Below are positions 37,867 through 46,096 of a DNA stretch of 64,000 bases, in pieces. Origin of the DNA: Flavobacteriales bacterium (GTDB taxonomy: Bacteria > Bacteroidota > Bacteroidia > NS11-12g > UBA9320); the NCBI GenBank assembly GCA_020635455.1, contig JACJZT010000005.1, positions 62,001-126,000 on the forward strand, written 5' to 3'. The notes under the pieces are model-generated. The model was not told the origin of the DNA and did no database searches. It saw only the letters and a list, made by a program, of their open reading frames with translations. The position numbers were made by a program, and so were the translations under genes. How positions within the stretch are numbered: position 1 is the stretch's first letter; every line of letters begins with the position of its first letter.

Positions 37867-38313
37867 CTATTCTGCTGTTTTGTCTTTTGAATTAAAGTCC
37901 TTTCTGCTGAACACCAGACCGCCACCTACGATAATGAGTATAAGCGGCCACATTTTAAGAATCCTGAAATCAGGAACCAGATTGTTCACCAGCAAAAGTA
38001 TGCCTGCCGAAAGCAGCAACAACCCGAGGGGTATATTGGTCGATTCATCCTCGTCTTCAATAGTAGGCTGGGCAGTTTCATCCTTTTCGAAAGTGCTTTG
38101 CCTGAATTCATAATTCGGGAAGGAAAGGCCTTCCATGGGAAGGACCATCCACAGGATCAGGTAGAGCAAAACCCCTCCTCCACCTGCGAAAAGCAGTAAG
38201 AGGAATAATGCCCTGAAAAGTATCGGATCGAGGTTGAAGTACTTTCCCAGTCCGCTGCATACACCGGCAATGACTCTGCTTTGCTGGTCTCTTTTTAAAT
38301 TTCTGCGACTCAT
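37867..38313 (-). CDS. PspC-domain membrane protein
   Basis: A 148-residue protein. The N-terminal PspC domain (about 1-60) contains SRVIAGVCSGLGKYFNLDPI followed by a hydrophobic span ending LYLILWMVLPMEG. After an acidic linker (about 75-90) comes a second hydrophobic part with the same GILLLVNNLVPD-FWPL-type pattern as its downstream neighbour. PspC proteins sense or respond to envelope stress. It is located 47 nt after the sensor kinase and coupled to the LiaF-like gene, suggesting a membrane-stress output. Confidence 0.82.
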   Translation of the reverse strand: MSRRNLKRDQQSRVIAGVCSGLGKYFNLDPILFRALFLLLLFAGGGGVLLYLILWMVLPMEGLSFPNYEFRQSTFEKDETAQPTIEDEDESTNIPLGLLLLSAGILLLVNNLVPDFRILKMWPLILIIVGGGLVFSRKDFNSKDKTAE

Positions 38314-38360
38314 TTTACCTCAAATAAAGTTAAATACGTCTGTAAAATCAAGTATCTTTC

Positions 38361-39404
38361 CTAACCGTTGGTATCTTTATGGGCCTTTTTCAGTGAGAAA
38401 TTAAAGGCGGTTCCCACATTGGGCGTACTAAGCACTTCGATGTTCTCCCCGTGAGCCTCAATGATGTGCTTAACAATGGCCAGTCCAAGTCCGGACCCTC
38501 CTTTCTCCCTGCTTCTGGAAGAATCGACCCTGTAAAACCGTTCAAAGATCCGGTTCAGATGTTTTTTGTCCATTCCAATGCCATTATCGGATATTTCGAT
38601 CCGTATCGTCCGGTCGAGGTCGTAGATGCGAATGCTGGTTTGACCTCCACCCGGTTTTGAATATCGGATGGAATTTACCAGCAGATTGGTGAGCACCTGT
38701 CGGATACGGAATTTATCGGCTTCCACCATAAATTTTCGACTGGGCTCAAAAACAAAGGCTACATTACTCTTCGCGGCATTCTCCGATTCGGTTTCGATCA
38801 CATCCTCAATAAGCTCGTTGATCTGGAAGACTTCCATATTGAGCTCCAGTTCGCCCGCTTCAAGCCGGCTGATGGTTTGAAGGTCCATAACGATGTTGGT
38901 CATCCGGTCTACATTTTTTTCGGCCTTTTCGAGAAACTGCCGGTTAACCGCTTCATCTTCCAGGGCTCCTTCCAGCAAACTGGAAATATAACCCTGAATG
39001 TTAAAGATCGGGGTTTTAAGTTCGTGTGAAACGTTCCCGATGTATTCTTTGCGATAGCGCTCAAGCGTGTTCAACCTTTCGAGCTCAAACTTGCTGATGT
39101 TGTTGTTGTTTTGCGCACTTTTAATGATGTTGGTCAAAGGATTAAAGCTACCCGTTTCATACCCCTGGTTTTCGTTAAAAGGATTGTCGAGGATGGTTTT
39201 GTACAATACCCTTATTTTACCGACCAATAATATGGCAAGCAACAGAAGAACGAGTATCCAGAGTGTTAAGCCAAGATAGAGATACTGAACCGCTTTGTCG
39301 AGAAAATGAATCACACCTGTTTTGTCCAATACTGCCAGCACAAGCAGGATGGTGAGGGTAAACACCAATGAATTCGCAAGCAACCAGAAGACTATTTTTT
39401 TCAC
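38361..39404 (-). CDS. Membrane sensor histidine kinase
   Basis: A 347-residue kinase starting at GTG. Two N-terminal spans (about 5-25 and 42-62) enclose a very short periplasmic loop, so it probably senses membrane or cytoplasmic signals. The phosphoacceptor is H127 in FIGNVSHELKTPIFNIQ-type H-box sequence. The ATPase domain has the N box (RQVLTNLLVNSIRYS), G1 (ISDNGIGMD), F box (FERFYRVD) and G2 (GSGLGLAIVKH). It resembles PhoR-type kinases. No response regulator gene is adjacent. It follows the phosphate transporter by 51 nt on the same strand, which suggests but does not prove a phosphate link. Confidence 0.9.
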   Translation of the reverse strand: MKKIVFWLLANSLVFTLTILLVLAVLDKTGVIHFLDKAVQYLYLGLTLWILVLLLLAILLVGKIRVLYKTILDNPFNENQGYETGSFNPLTNIIKSAQNNNNISKFELERLNTLERYRKEYIGNVSHELKTPIFNIQGYISSLLEGALEDEAVNRQFLEKAEKNVDRMTNIVMDLQTISRLEAGELELNMEVFQINELIEDVIETESENAAKSNVAFVFEPSRKFMVEADKFRIRQVLTNLLVNSIRYSKPGGGQTSIRIYDLDRTIRIEISDNGIGMDKKHLNRIFERFYRVDSSRSREKGGSGLGLAIVKHIIEAHGENIEVLSTPNVGTAFNFSLKKAHKDTNG

Positions 39405-39455
39405 GACCGTTTAATCAATTTGTGAGTGTGTTTATCGGATTGAACTCTGGCAGAT

Positions 39456-41108
39456 CTAAATAAAAATACTATAGATCAAATAAAAGGCACCGGCCAAGAG
39501 TGCAGAAACGGGAATGGTGAGTATCCATGCCCAGAGCAGGCTGATGGTAACTCCCCATTTTACTGAAGAAATGCCTTTTACAAGCCCAACGCCCACGATC
39601 GATCCGGTGATGGTGTGTGTGGTGCTAACCGGTATCCCCATTTGTTCGGTTACCAGCAAGGTGGTTGCACCGGCCGTTTCGGCGCTTACGCCTTCGAGCG
39701 GGGTAACTTTGGTGATTCGGGTACCTACGGTCTTTACGATCCTCCATCCTCCACTTAAGGTTCCCAGCGCTATTGCCGCATAGCATGCCAGAGGAACCCA
39801 GGATGGCATGGCCTTTATATCCACGATATTTCCATTGGTTACCAAAGCGGCAGCAATGATCCCCATTACCTTTTGGGCATCGTTACCACCGTGACCAATA
39901 CTAAAGGCTGCCGAAGAAACCAGCTGCAGTTTCTTGAACGCATGACTGGTACGGCTGGCATTGGGTTCCCTGATCTTTTCGGTATAAATAAACGTTAAAG
40001 CGAAGATTATTAAAACAATAACGATCGACCAGCGCAAATACCGGTTGTTGGCCATATCAAGTTTTTTTATAATGGCCTCTTTAACATCAACGTTGACGGA
40101 GGATCTGAAGGTTTCCGTTTCCGTAAGCGACATCGGGTGTTTGAGCATCATGGTGGCAAACATCGAGTCAAAGCCAACTTCCGGACATAAACTTGCCAGA
40201 GGCTTCAGTTCGTCGACCGACTGTTTTGTATTCTCATATTGCCTTTGATATTTGGGATCGTTCTTTGCCTTGTTTTTTATTAGGTCGAGTTTGAAATAAG
40301 AGGAGATCTTGTCTTCGATCAGGGTAACGTGAATCCTGTTGAGATCAACGTTCTTTACAATGTTTTCTGCTACATAATCCGCTCCTTTTTCTTCATAATC
40401 GGCCAAAAAGGGCTTGCATGCTTCCACCATAGACTTAGCATGTTTGAGGTCGTCTTCTTTTGAAAGGTCGTGTTTAATGTCGACTGCAATGGAATACTCA
40501 TCCACTTTAAAGAACTTACCCATGTTCTTTACCAGCTTGTTTTCCTGAAAGCCGATAAAAACAAAATAGATCACAACGGCAAGAGCGCAGATTATGCCGA
40601 CCTTTAGCCAGGTTTTGCGCTGAATGAAAATTAGGGTGAAAAAGATGGAAATACCCATACCCACCAAAGGGGCGAGGAAAATAAAGGCGATGATCTTTCC
40701 TACCTGATTGCTTGCAATAACTTCGTTAACAGGCATATATCCTTTGGTAAGAAAGGCATGGCAAATGGCAGCACCCGCAAAACTACCGATTAGGGTATGT
40801 GAAGAGGAAGAGGGTATGCCGTAATACCAGGTAAGGAGGTTCCAGGCAATGGCCGCTAAGAGTCCGGTGAGGATAACGGGTAGCGTGATAAAATCGCTGT
40901 AAACGGTTTTGCCTATGGTGTTGGCAACGGCGTGGTCCTTAAAAATAAAAAAGGCAACAAAATTAAAGGCTGCTGCCCAAACCACAGCCTGAAAAGGAGA
41001 CAATACCTTGGTGGAAACTATTGTAGCTATGGAGTTGGCCGCATCGTGAAACCCATTGATAAAATCAAATATCAGAGCCAGGGCAATAACAATAATTAAC
41101 AATTCCAT
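39456..41108 (-). CDS. pit: PiT-family inorganic phosphate transporter
   Basis: A 550-residue transporter with the duplicated PiT signature. The first copy is FDFINGFHDAANSIATIVST (about 14-33) and the second is AAFSIGHGGNDAQKVMG. Repeat halves also share GIPSSSSHTLIGSF and GIPVSTTHTITGSI. A hydrophilic central domain (about 195-365) separates the halves, longer than in minimal PiT proteins but common in Bacteroidota. It imports metal-phosphate with protons across the inner membrane. It lies 12 nt downstream of the DUF47 gene, its usual partner. Confidence 0.92.
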   Translation of the reverse strand: MELLIIVIALALIFDFINGFHDAANSIATIVSTKVLSPFQAVVWAAAFNFVAFFIFKDHAVANTIGKTVYSDFITLPVILTGLLAAIAWNLLTWYYGIPSSSSHTLIGSFAGAAICHAFLTKGYMPVNEVIASNQVGKIIAFIFLAPLVGMGISIFFTLIFIQRKTWLKVGIICALAVVIYFVFIGFQENKLVKNMGKFFKVDEYSIAVDIKHDLSKEDDLKHAKSMVEACKPFLADYEEKGADYVAENIVKNVDLNRIHVTLIEDKISSYFKLDLIKNKAKNDPKYQRQYENTKQSVDELKPLASLCPEVGFDSMFATMMLKHPMSLTETETFRSSVNVDVKEAIIKKLDMANNRYLRWSIVIVLIIFALTFIYTEKIREPNASRTSHAFKKLQLVSSAAFSIGHGGNDAQKVMGIIAAALVTNGNIVDIKAMPSWVPLACYAAIALGTLSGGWRIVKTVGTRITKVTPLEGVSAETAGATTLLVTEQMGIPVSTTHTITGSIVGVGLVKGISSVKWGVTISLLWAWILTIPVSALLAGAFYLIYSIFI

Positions 41109-41120
41109 CCGGTAGGCTTC

Positions 41121-41768
41121 CTATGTATTCTTTACCTGTATCGACTTGATGATATCGGCTGCATCCTCGGCCTTGTCGGTAGCCGTTTCGAGGGCCTGAT
41201 AGATCTCCTTCATTTTGATGAGTTTTATAGGGTCTTTTTCGTCGTCGAACAACTTTCCTATGGCCATATCAAAAATATCGTCGGCATGGTTTTCGATGCT
41301 GTTGATCTTTACATAAGCCTCGTTTATGATGGCCACGTCTTTAAAATTCCTGAGCGAAAGTATGGCCGTGTGCAATTGCTCGGCACATAGCTCAATGAGT
41401 TCGGCAAGCTTGTTGATCTCGGGAGTAATGTCTTTAGGTTCAATTTTATACAGTATCACTCTTGAAGAAACCCCGTTGATGTTGTCGGCAATGTCGTCAA
41501 GCACCACGGCCAGCTGGTGTATGTCTTCGCGGTCGAATGGGGTAATGAAACTCAAACTAAGCTGGTTCAGGATGTCGTGGGTGATGCCATCGCCGATGTG
41601 CTCCAGATTATCGATCTCATTTCTAAGTTTTTTTATATCCTCATGGGAGGTCGATCTCAGCATCTCGACCAATTTCTTCGAAATTTTGCGGATGTTCTCG
41701 GTTGCCGATTCAAAAAGGGTGAAGAACTTTCTTTCCTTTGGAATAAAAAAATCTAAAATAGTACTCAT
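41121..41768 (-). CDS. DUF47 family (PhoU-like) phosphate transport accessory protein
   Basis: A 215-residue all-helical protein resembling PhoU. Visible family features are FFTLFESATENIRKISKKL, IDNLEHIGDGITHDIL with the acidic metal-binding E/D residues, and ETATDKAEDAADIIKSI at the end. DUF47 proteins typically regulate a neighbouring PiT transporter. The first gene of a five-gene minus-strand unit (DUF47, PiT, kinase, PspC, LiaF-like) with gaps of 12, 51, 47 and 0 nt. Confidence 0.9.
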   Translation of the reverse strand: MSTILDFFIPKERKFFTLFESATENIRKISKKLVEMLRSTSHEDIKKLRNEIDNLEHIGDGITHDILNQLSLSFITPFDREDIHQLAVVLDDIADNINGVSSRVILYKIEPKDITPEINKLAELIELCAEQLHTAILSLRNFKDVAIINEAYVKINSIENHADDIFDMAIGKLFDDEKDPIKLIKMKEIYQALETATDKAEDAADIIKSIQVKNT

Positions 41769-41832
41769 AATTTGTTTCTATAATTGTTAATTGCCAAGCT
41801 CAATACGAAAGCACAACTTTTGGTGGAAAATG

Positions 41833-41840
41833 CAAATGTA
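41833..41840 (-). promoter_or_regulatory. Candidate promoter -7 element of the phosphate operon
   Basis: On the minus strand this reads TACATTTG, an exact TAnnTTTG match, 64 nt before the DUF47 ATG. The nearest upstream TTG is 26 nt away, outside the usual range. Confidence 0.35.
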
Positions 41841-41845
41841 AATCA

Positions 41846-43555
41846 ATGATGTTAAATTATCGTTGGCAAAAAAAGGAAATACCCGATCCTGTGTTAATTG
41901 CTCGTTTACAAAGTGAACTTAAGGTTAACCGCATTGTTGCATCCTTACTGGTGCAGAGGGGTATAAGCGATTTCGAATCGGCCAGGGATTTTTTCAGGCC
42001 TTCGCTGGCAGCGCTGCACGACCCGTTTTTGTTTCGCGATATGCAAAAGGCCGTCGACCGCATACAGTATGCACTTGATCACAATGAGAAAATACTGGTT
42101 TACGGCGATTACGATGTGGACGGTACCACTTCGGTGGCGATGATGTACGATTTTTTGCACCGTTTTACCGAAAAGGTAGAATATTATATTCCGGATCGTT
42201 ACCTCGAAGGTTACGGTGTTTCGGAAAAAGGGATAGAACATGCGGCGGCAGGGCGGTTCTCGCTGATCATTGCCCTGGATTGCGGCATACGGTCGAACCG
42301 TTTGGTGGACCTGGCCAAAAGCCACGGCATTGATTTCATCATCTGCGACCACCACATTCCGGGGAAGGAGGTTCCCAAAGCCCTTGCGGTGCTCGATGCC
42401 AAGGTTCCCGGTGAGACCTACCCTTTTAAGGAATTGTCGGGCTGCGGGGTAGGATTTAAGCTTATACAGGCAATTTGCCTTGCGAAGGGTCTGGATGAAA
42501 AGAGCTATGCCGGGTATCTCGACCTGGTTGCGGTAAGCACCTGTTCGGACATTGTTTCCATGACGGGTGAAAACCGCATTCTGGTATATTTTGGACTTAA
42601 AAAACTGAACGAGGACCCCGGAGCAGGACTCAGGGTTTTGAAAGAGAGTTGTGTTGCCAAAGAGCAGATCCGCACAAGCGATGTTGTGTTTTACATAGGC
42701 CCGAGGATCAATGCGGTGGGCAGGTTGTACGATGCAAAAACGGCGGTAAAACTGCTTACGGCCAAAAGCGAGACCGAAGCGGTAAAGTACAGCGCGATGC
42801 TGAACGAAACCAATGCCGAGCGAAAGGAGATCGATGAGGGCATAACGAAGGAAGCGCTTGAGATGATCAGGAACGACCCGGAGTTCGGCCTTAAAAAAAG
42901 CACGGTGCTGTTCAGCAAAAACTGGCATAAGGGAGTGATCGGCATTGTGGCTTCGAGGATGATCGAGCAGCATTACCGGCCGACCATCATCCTGGCGTAT
43001 TCGGATGGAAAGATCTCGGGTTCGGCACGCTCAATAAGGGGATTTGACATTCACGAGGCCCTGGTCCGTTGCGAAGAACATCTTTTGCAGTTTGGGGGGC
43101 ACCGGTATGCCGCGGGTTTGAGTTTAGTACCCGAAAAGCTTGAAGACTTCAAAGAGGCCTTTGAGCGGGTGGCCCGGTCGGAGCTAAGCGACGAACAGCT
43201 TGTGCCGGAGATGGTCTACGATCTGGAAATAAAGCCTGAGGAAATTACGGAAAGCCTGGTGCGCCTGCTTCAGCAATTTGAGCCCTTCGGGCCCGACAAC
43301 ATGAGCCCGGTGTTTTACCTGAAGCACTTGCGCGACACGGGTATGGCACGACAGATGGGAGAAGGCTATAAGCACCTTAGTTTGAACCTTTCGGTCCCGA
43401 AATTTGAATATCCTTTAAAAGGCCTGGGCTTCAATTTGGGGCATAAATACGATGAGGTAAAAGGGGGAGGGGCTTTCAGCGCCCTGGTAAGCATAGAGGA
43501 AAACGAGTTCAGGGGACAAAAAACGGTTCAACTGAATTTGAAGGATATGAGGTGA
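41846..43555 (+). CDS. recJ: Single-stranded-DNA-specific 5'-3' exonuclease RecJ
   Basis: A 569-residue DHH-family nuclease that degrades 5'-ended single strands in recombination and mismatch repair. Motif I is ILVYGDYDVDGTTS (D88, D90, D92). Motif II is IIALDCGIRSN, and motif III is FIICDHHIPG (D168-H169-H170). Motif IV is FYIGPRINAVGRL. The DHHA1 domain follows with GGHRYAAGLSL, then the OB-fold C-terminal domain. Two ATGs in tandem occur at 41846 and 41849; either could start translation. It is divergent from the phosphate operon (77-nt gap) and lies 40 nt before the esterase gene on the same strand. Confidence 0.95.
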   Translation: MMLNYRWQKKEIPDPVLIARLQSELKVNRIVASLLVQRGISDFESARDFFRPSLAALHDPFLFRDMQKAVDRIQYALDHNEKILVYGDYDVDGTTSVAMMYDFLHRFTEKVEYYIPDRYLEGYGVSEKGIEHAAAGRFSLIIALDCGIRSNRLVDLAKSHGIDFIICDHHIPGKEVPKALAVLDAKVPGETYPFKELSGCGVGFKLIQAICLAKGLDEKSYAGYLDLVAVSTCSDIVSMTGENRILVYFGLKKLNEDPGAGLRVLKESCVAKEQIRTSDVVFYIGPRINAVGRLYDAKTAVKLLTAKSETEAVKYSAMLNETNAERKEIDEGITKEALEMIRNDPEFGLKKSTVLFSKNWHKGVIGIVASRMIEQHYRPTIILAYSDGKISGSARSIRGFDIHEALVRCEEHLLQFGGHRYAAGLSLVPEKLEDFKEAFERVARSELSDEQLVPEMVYDLEIKPEEITESLVRLLQQFEPFGPDNMSPVFYLKHLRDTGMARQMGEGYKHLSLNLSVPKFEYPLKGLGFNLGHKYDEVKGGGAFSALVSIEENEFRGQKTVQLNLKDMR

Positions 43556-43595
43556 AATCTCTTAAATTGCAATTCTTCTCATTCTTAGATAAACC

Positions 43596-45035
43596 ATGAA
43601 GTCTTATATTAGTTTAATTGTATTTGCATTCTGGATGTTTCCTTTAAAATCCCAAAACCTCATTACCAAATCCTACACCCTTCAAACGGTTGAAAAAGAC
43701 CTGGTGTACGGTGTGGCCATCAATTATCTGGGACAAGCCGATACCCTGAAACTCGACCTCTACAAACCCGCCGGATACACAAGCGCTTCCCGGCCCCTGC
43801 TGGTGCTAAACCACGGTGGTGCCTGGATCGCCGGCGATAAGAACGATGCCGGTATACGAAACCTCGCTGTTGAATTTGCTCAAAGAGGCTATGTGGTCGC
43901 CTCTGTGAATTACCGCCTCGGCATACACTCGGCCAACTGGGCCTCAAACCCCTGCCCCAAAAACATCAACGCCACCTATCACGCCATCTACATTGCCGAT
44001 TCGGCCGAAGTTTACCGGGCATACTACCGCGCCATTCAGGACATTCGCGGAGCCATACGTTTTTTAAAGAACCGCTCCCAAACCGATTCCACCTGTCCTT
44101 CCACCGTTTTTGTAGGTGGAGAAAGTGCCGGAGGCTTTAATGCCCTTGGAGTTGCCCTGCTCAACGACCCGTCCAAAAAACCCGTATCCTGCTTTTCGCT
44201 GCCCGATGTTCCCATGCCCCAAAGCAATTTGCTCGACAATTATCCGGGTGCCAATGTGAACTCTTCTCAACTCAAACGCCCCGACCTGGGTAGCATACAG
44301 GGCTCGCTCCACATCGGTAAATACGACGCATCCGTTGCGGGCGTTCTCAATTTTTTCGGCGGACTGCCCTCCGAAGGCATTACCAATAACTGGGCAGTCG
44401 GTTCCGACTCCCTGCTGCTGTATTCAACTCACCAAAGCTGCGATGGCATCGTTGCCTGCAATGCATCCCCACCTTTTTACCCTCTTTCGCTTCACTGCAA
44501 CCTCGGCTATACCCTGTTTCATCAGCGCTGGCCAATGGCTCACGGCAGCTGCGACCTCGAAAACCGAATAAAACAGAACCAATTGCGCTTTAAGGCTTCG
44601 AAAACCGAAGTGTTCAACTGCAGCGGCATTAGCATTCCCCTGAGCGATTGTGTGCGCTTCGCCCAAAATGGCAGTTATCACTATACCGTGTCGCCCTCGG
44701 TGCGATGCGACAGCATAAGCCGCTTCGTTTCATCGCTTGCCCAAAGAAGCCTCACCGACTGCAGGCTCAGTTCGGTCGCGTCGCTTAGCTTGTCGCCGGA
44801 GCCCCGCATCTATCCCAATCCGGGTAAGGGATGCTTCTACCTTCAAAACCTCCCTTCGGGAGAACGCTTCGGGCTATGGGTGTATTCTTCGCTTGGAATT
44901 CCGGTACCATTTGAAGTAACCGAAGACCATCAGATCCTCTTTCCTCAAATGCAGGCGGGAGATGTGTACTTTATACGTCTGAAAACGGCCCGTGGTCTTT
45001 ACCATTTCAAAGTATTGAAAGAAGGCCTATTTTGA
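43596..45035 (+). CDS. Secreted alpha/beta-hydrolase (carboxylesterase-like) with T9SS type A sorting domain
   Basis: A 479-residue exported hydrolase. The signal peptide is about 1-19 (ending PLKSQ). The oxyanion-hole motif LNHGGAWIAGDK is near residue 72, and the nucleophile serine is near residue 175 in FVGGESAGGFNALG (GxSxG). Both are typical of the HSL/BD-FAE-like esterase group. The acid and histidine are not certain by eye; HGSCDL near residue 312 may hold the histidine. Residues about 405-479 form a type A T9SS sorting domain: RIYPNPGKGCFYL at the start and a final YFIRLKTARGLYHFKVLK strand. So it should leave through SprA, encoded about 3 kb away. Its 3' end overlaps the aquaporin gene by 9 nt. 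Confidence 0.85.
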   Translation: MKSYISLIVFAFWMFPLKSQNLITKSYTLQTVEKDLVYGVAINYLGQADTLKLDLYKPAGYTSASRPLLVLNHGGAWIAGDKNDAGIRNLAVEFAQRGYVVASVNYRLGIHSANWASNPCPKNINATYHAIYIADSAEVYRAYYRAIQDIRGAIRFLKNRSQTDSTCPSTVFVGGESAGGFNALGVALLNDPSKKPVSCFSLPDVPMPQSNLLDNYPGANVNSSQLKRPDLGSIQGSLHIGKYDASVAGVLNFFGGLPSEGITNNWAVGSDSLLLYSTHQSCDGIVACNASPPFYPLSLHCNLGYTLFHQRWPMAHGSCDLENRIKQNQLRFKASKTEVFNCSGISIPLSDCVRFAQNGSYHYTVSPSVRCDSISRFVSSLAQRSLTDCRLSSVASLSLSPEPRIYPNPGKGCFYLQNLPSGERFGLWVYSSLGIPVPFEVTEDHQILFPQMQAGDVYFIRLKTARGLYHFKVLKEGLF

Positions 45036-45674
45036 GGTCTTTGCCAGAAATTTCCAAACTAATACCGCAAGGAACATTCCGCAAACCGGAGCCAAAAGGT
45101 ATATCCACAAACTTGTGAATTGTCCTGAAACCACTGCCGGCCCAATCGACCGCGCGGGATTCATGGAGGCTCCCGTTACCGGCCCGGCAAACATGGCCTC
45201 GAACAGCACCACCGCGCCTATGGCCAATCCGGCCATGATGCCCTGTTCGCGCCCTTTGGTGGATACCGATAATATTACCAGCATCAGTATGAAACTGAGT
45301 ATGGTTTCCATGCCAAAGGCCTGAACCTCAGAGCCCGACGGAAGGGTGTTGCCAAAATTTGTGGCCTTTGCAAACAGCAGCCTGAGTGTGGCACTTGCCA
45401 GTATGGCGCCTGTGATCTGTGCCGTAATGTATATCAGCAGGTCGCGCATTCCCAGTTTTTTATCCATAAAAAAGGCCAGGCTTACTGCCGGATTGATGTG
45501 GGCCCCCGAAAGGTCGCCGAAGGTGTAGATCATTACCATCACCACCAAACCAAAGGTAATGGAAATGCCGGTATGGCCAATGCTTCCGCCGGTAAGCGCA
45601 TCTATAAGTATGGCTCCCGTGCCGCAAAACACCAAAATATAAGTACCCAGGAATTCGGCGGCGTATTTTCTCAT
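45027..45674 (-). CDS. Aquaporin-family channel, candidate arsenite exit channel
   Basis: A 215-residue MIP-family channel with six spans and both NPA boxes: NPA at 61-63 in SGAHINPAVS and at 172-174 in GASMNPARS. The long open frame upstream (to 45848) is the arsC gene in another frame. The ATG at 45674 starts MRKYAAEFLGTYILVFCGTG, the usual N-terminus, and overlaps the arsC stop as ATGA. Such arsC-coupled channels (AqpS type) let arsenite flow out of the cell after arsenate reduction; water or glycerol transport is the alternative. Confidence 0.88.
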   Translation of the reverse strand: MRKYAAEFLGTYILVFCGTGAILIDALTGGSIGHTGISITFGLVVMVMIYTFGDLSGAHINPAVSLAFFMDKKLGMRDLLIYITAQITGAILASATLRLLFAKATNFGNTLPSGSEVQAFGMETILSFILMLVILSVSTKGREQGIMAGLAIGAVVLFEAMFAGPVTGASMNPARSIGPAVVSGQFTSLWIYLLAPVCGMFLAVLVWKFLAKTSK

Positions 45675-46096
45675 AAATGTACTTCGGTAAACTGAAAGCA
45701 AAAGTCTTTGATCCGGTCGCGGACCTCCCTGAAGTCGGCCATGATCTCTGCATCGGTTCCGCGGGTCCAGGAGGGGTCGTGAAAGTTTTGGTGTATGCGA
45801 ATGCTTCCCGAAGGATATACCGGGCAGCTTTCGGCCGCATGATCGCATACCGTGATCACATAGGTAAAAAAAACATCGCTGAATTCGTGCAACTGATTTG
45901 AGCTATGCCCCGAAATATCGATGCCGTCTTCGGCCATGATCCTTACCGCCCTCGAATTGAGGCCGTGGGCCAGAAGGCCTGCGCTGTAAATGTTTGCCCG
46001 GTCGCCTGCATATTTCCGAAGATAGCCTTCGGCCATCTGGCTGCGGCAACTGTTTCCGGTACACAACACCAAAATGTTCATTTTTTCAGGCTTCAT
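45671..46096 (-). CDS. arsC: Thioredoxin-type arsenate reductase (low-molecular-weight phosphatase fold)
   Basis: A 141-residue protein with the phosphatase P-loop LCTGNSCRS (C12 to R18). It also has the second and third redox cysteines expected of pI258-type arsenate reductases: C84 and C91 in ITVCDHAAESCPVYP. That three-cysteine set argues for arsenate reductase rather than a tyrosine phosphatase. The frame is open further upstream, but the ATG at 46096 overlaps the hydrolase stop as ATGA. The ATG at 46081 is an alternative that removes five residues. It reduces arsenate to arsenite in the cytoplasm; the next gene is a matching channel. No ArsR regulator is adjacent. Confidence 0.88.
   Translation of the reverse strand: MKPEKMNILVLCTGNSCRSQMAEGYLRKYAGDRANIYSAGLLAHGLNSRAVRIMAEDGIDISGHSSNQLHEFSDVFFTYVITVCDHAAESCPVYPSGSIRIHQNFHDPSWTRGTDAEIMADFREVRDRIKDFCFQFTEVHL

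Noticed and set aside
41945..42973. Long 342-codon minus-strand frame
   Set aside because: It lies wholly antisense to recJ, whose motifs are intact, and its translation has no domain-like pattern.
45675..45848. N-terminal extension of the aquaporin frame
   Set aside because: It reads arsC in another frame; the ATG at 45674 gives the normal aquaporin start with an ATGA overlap.
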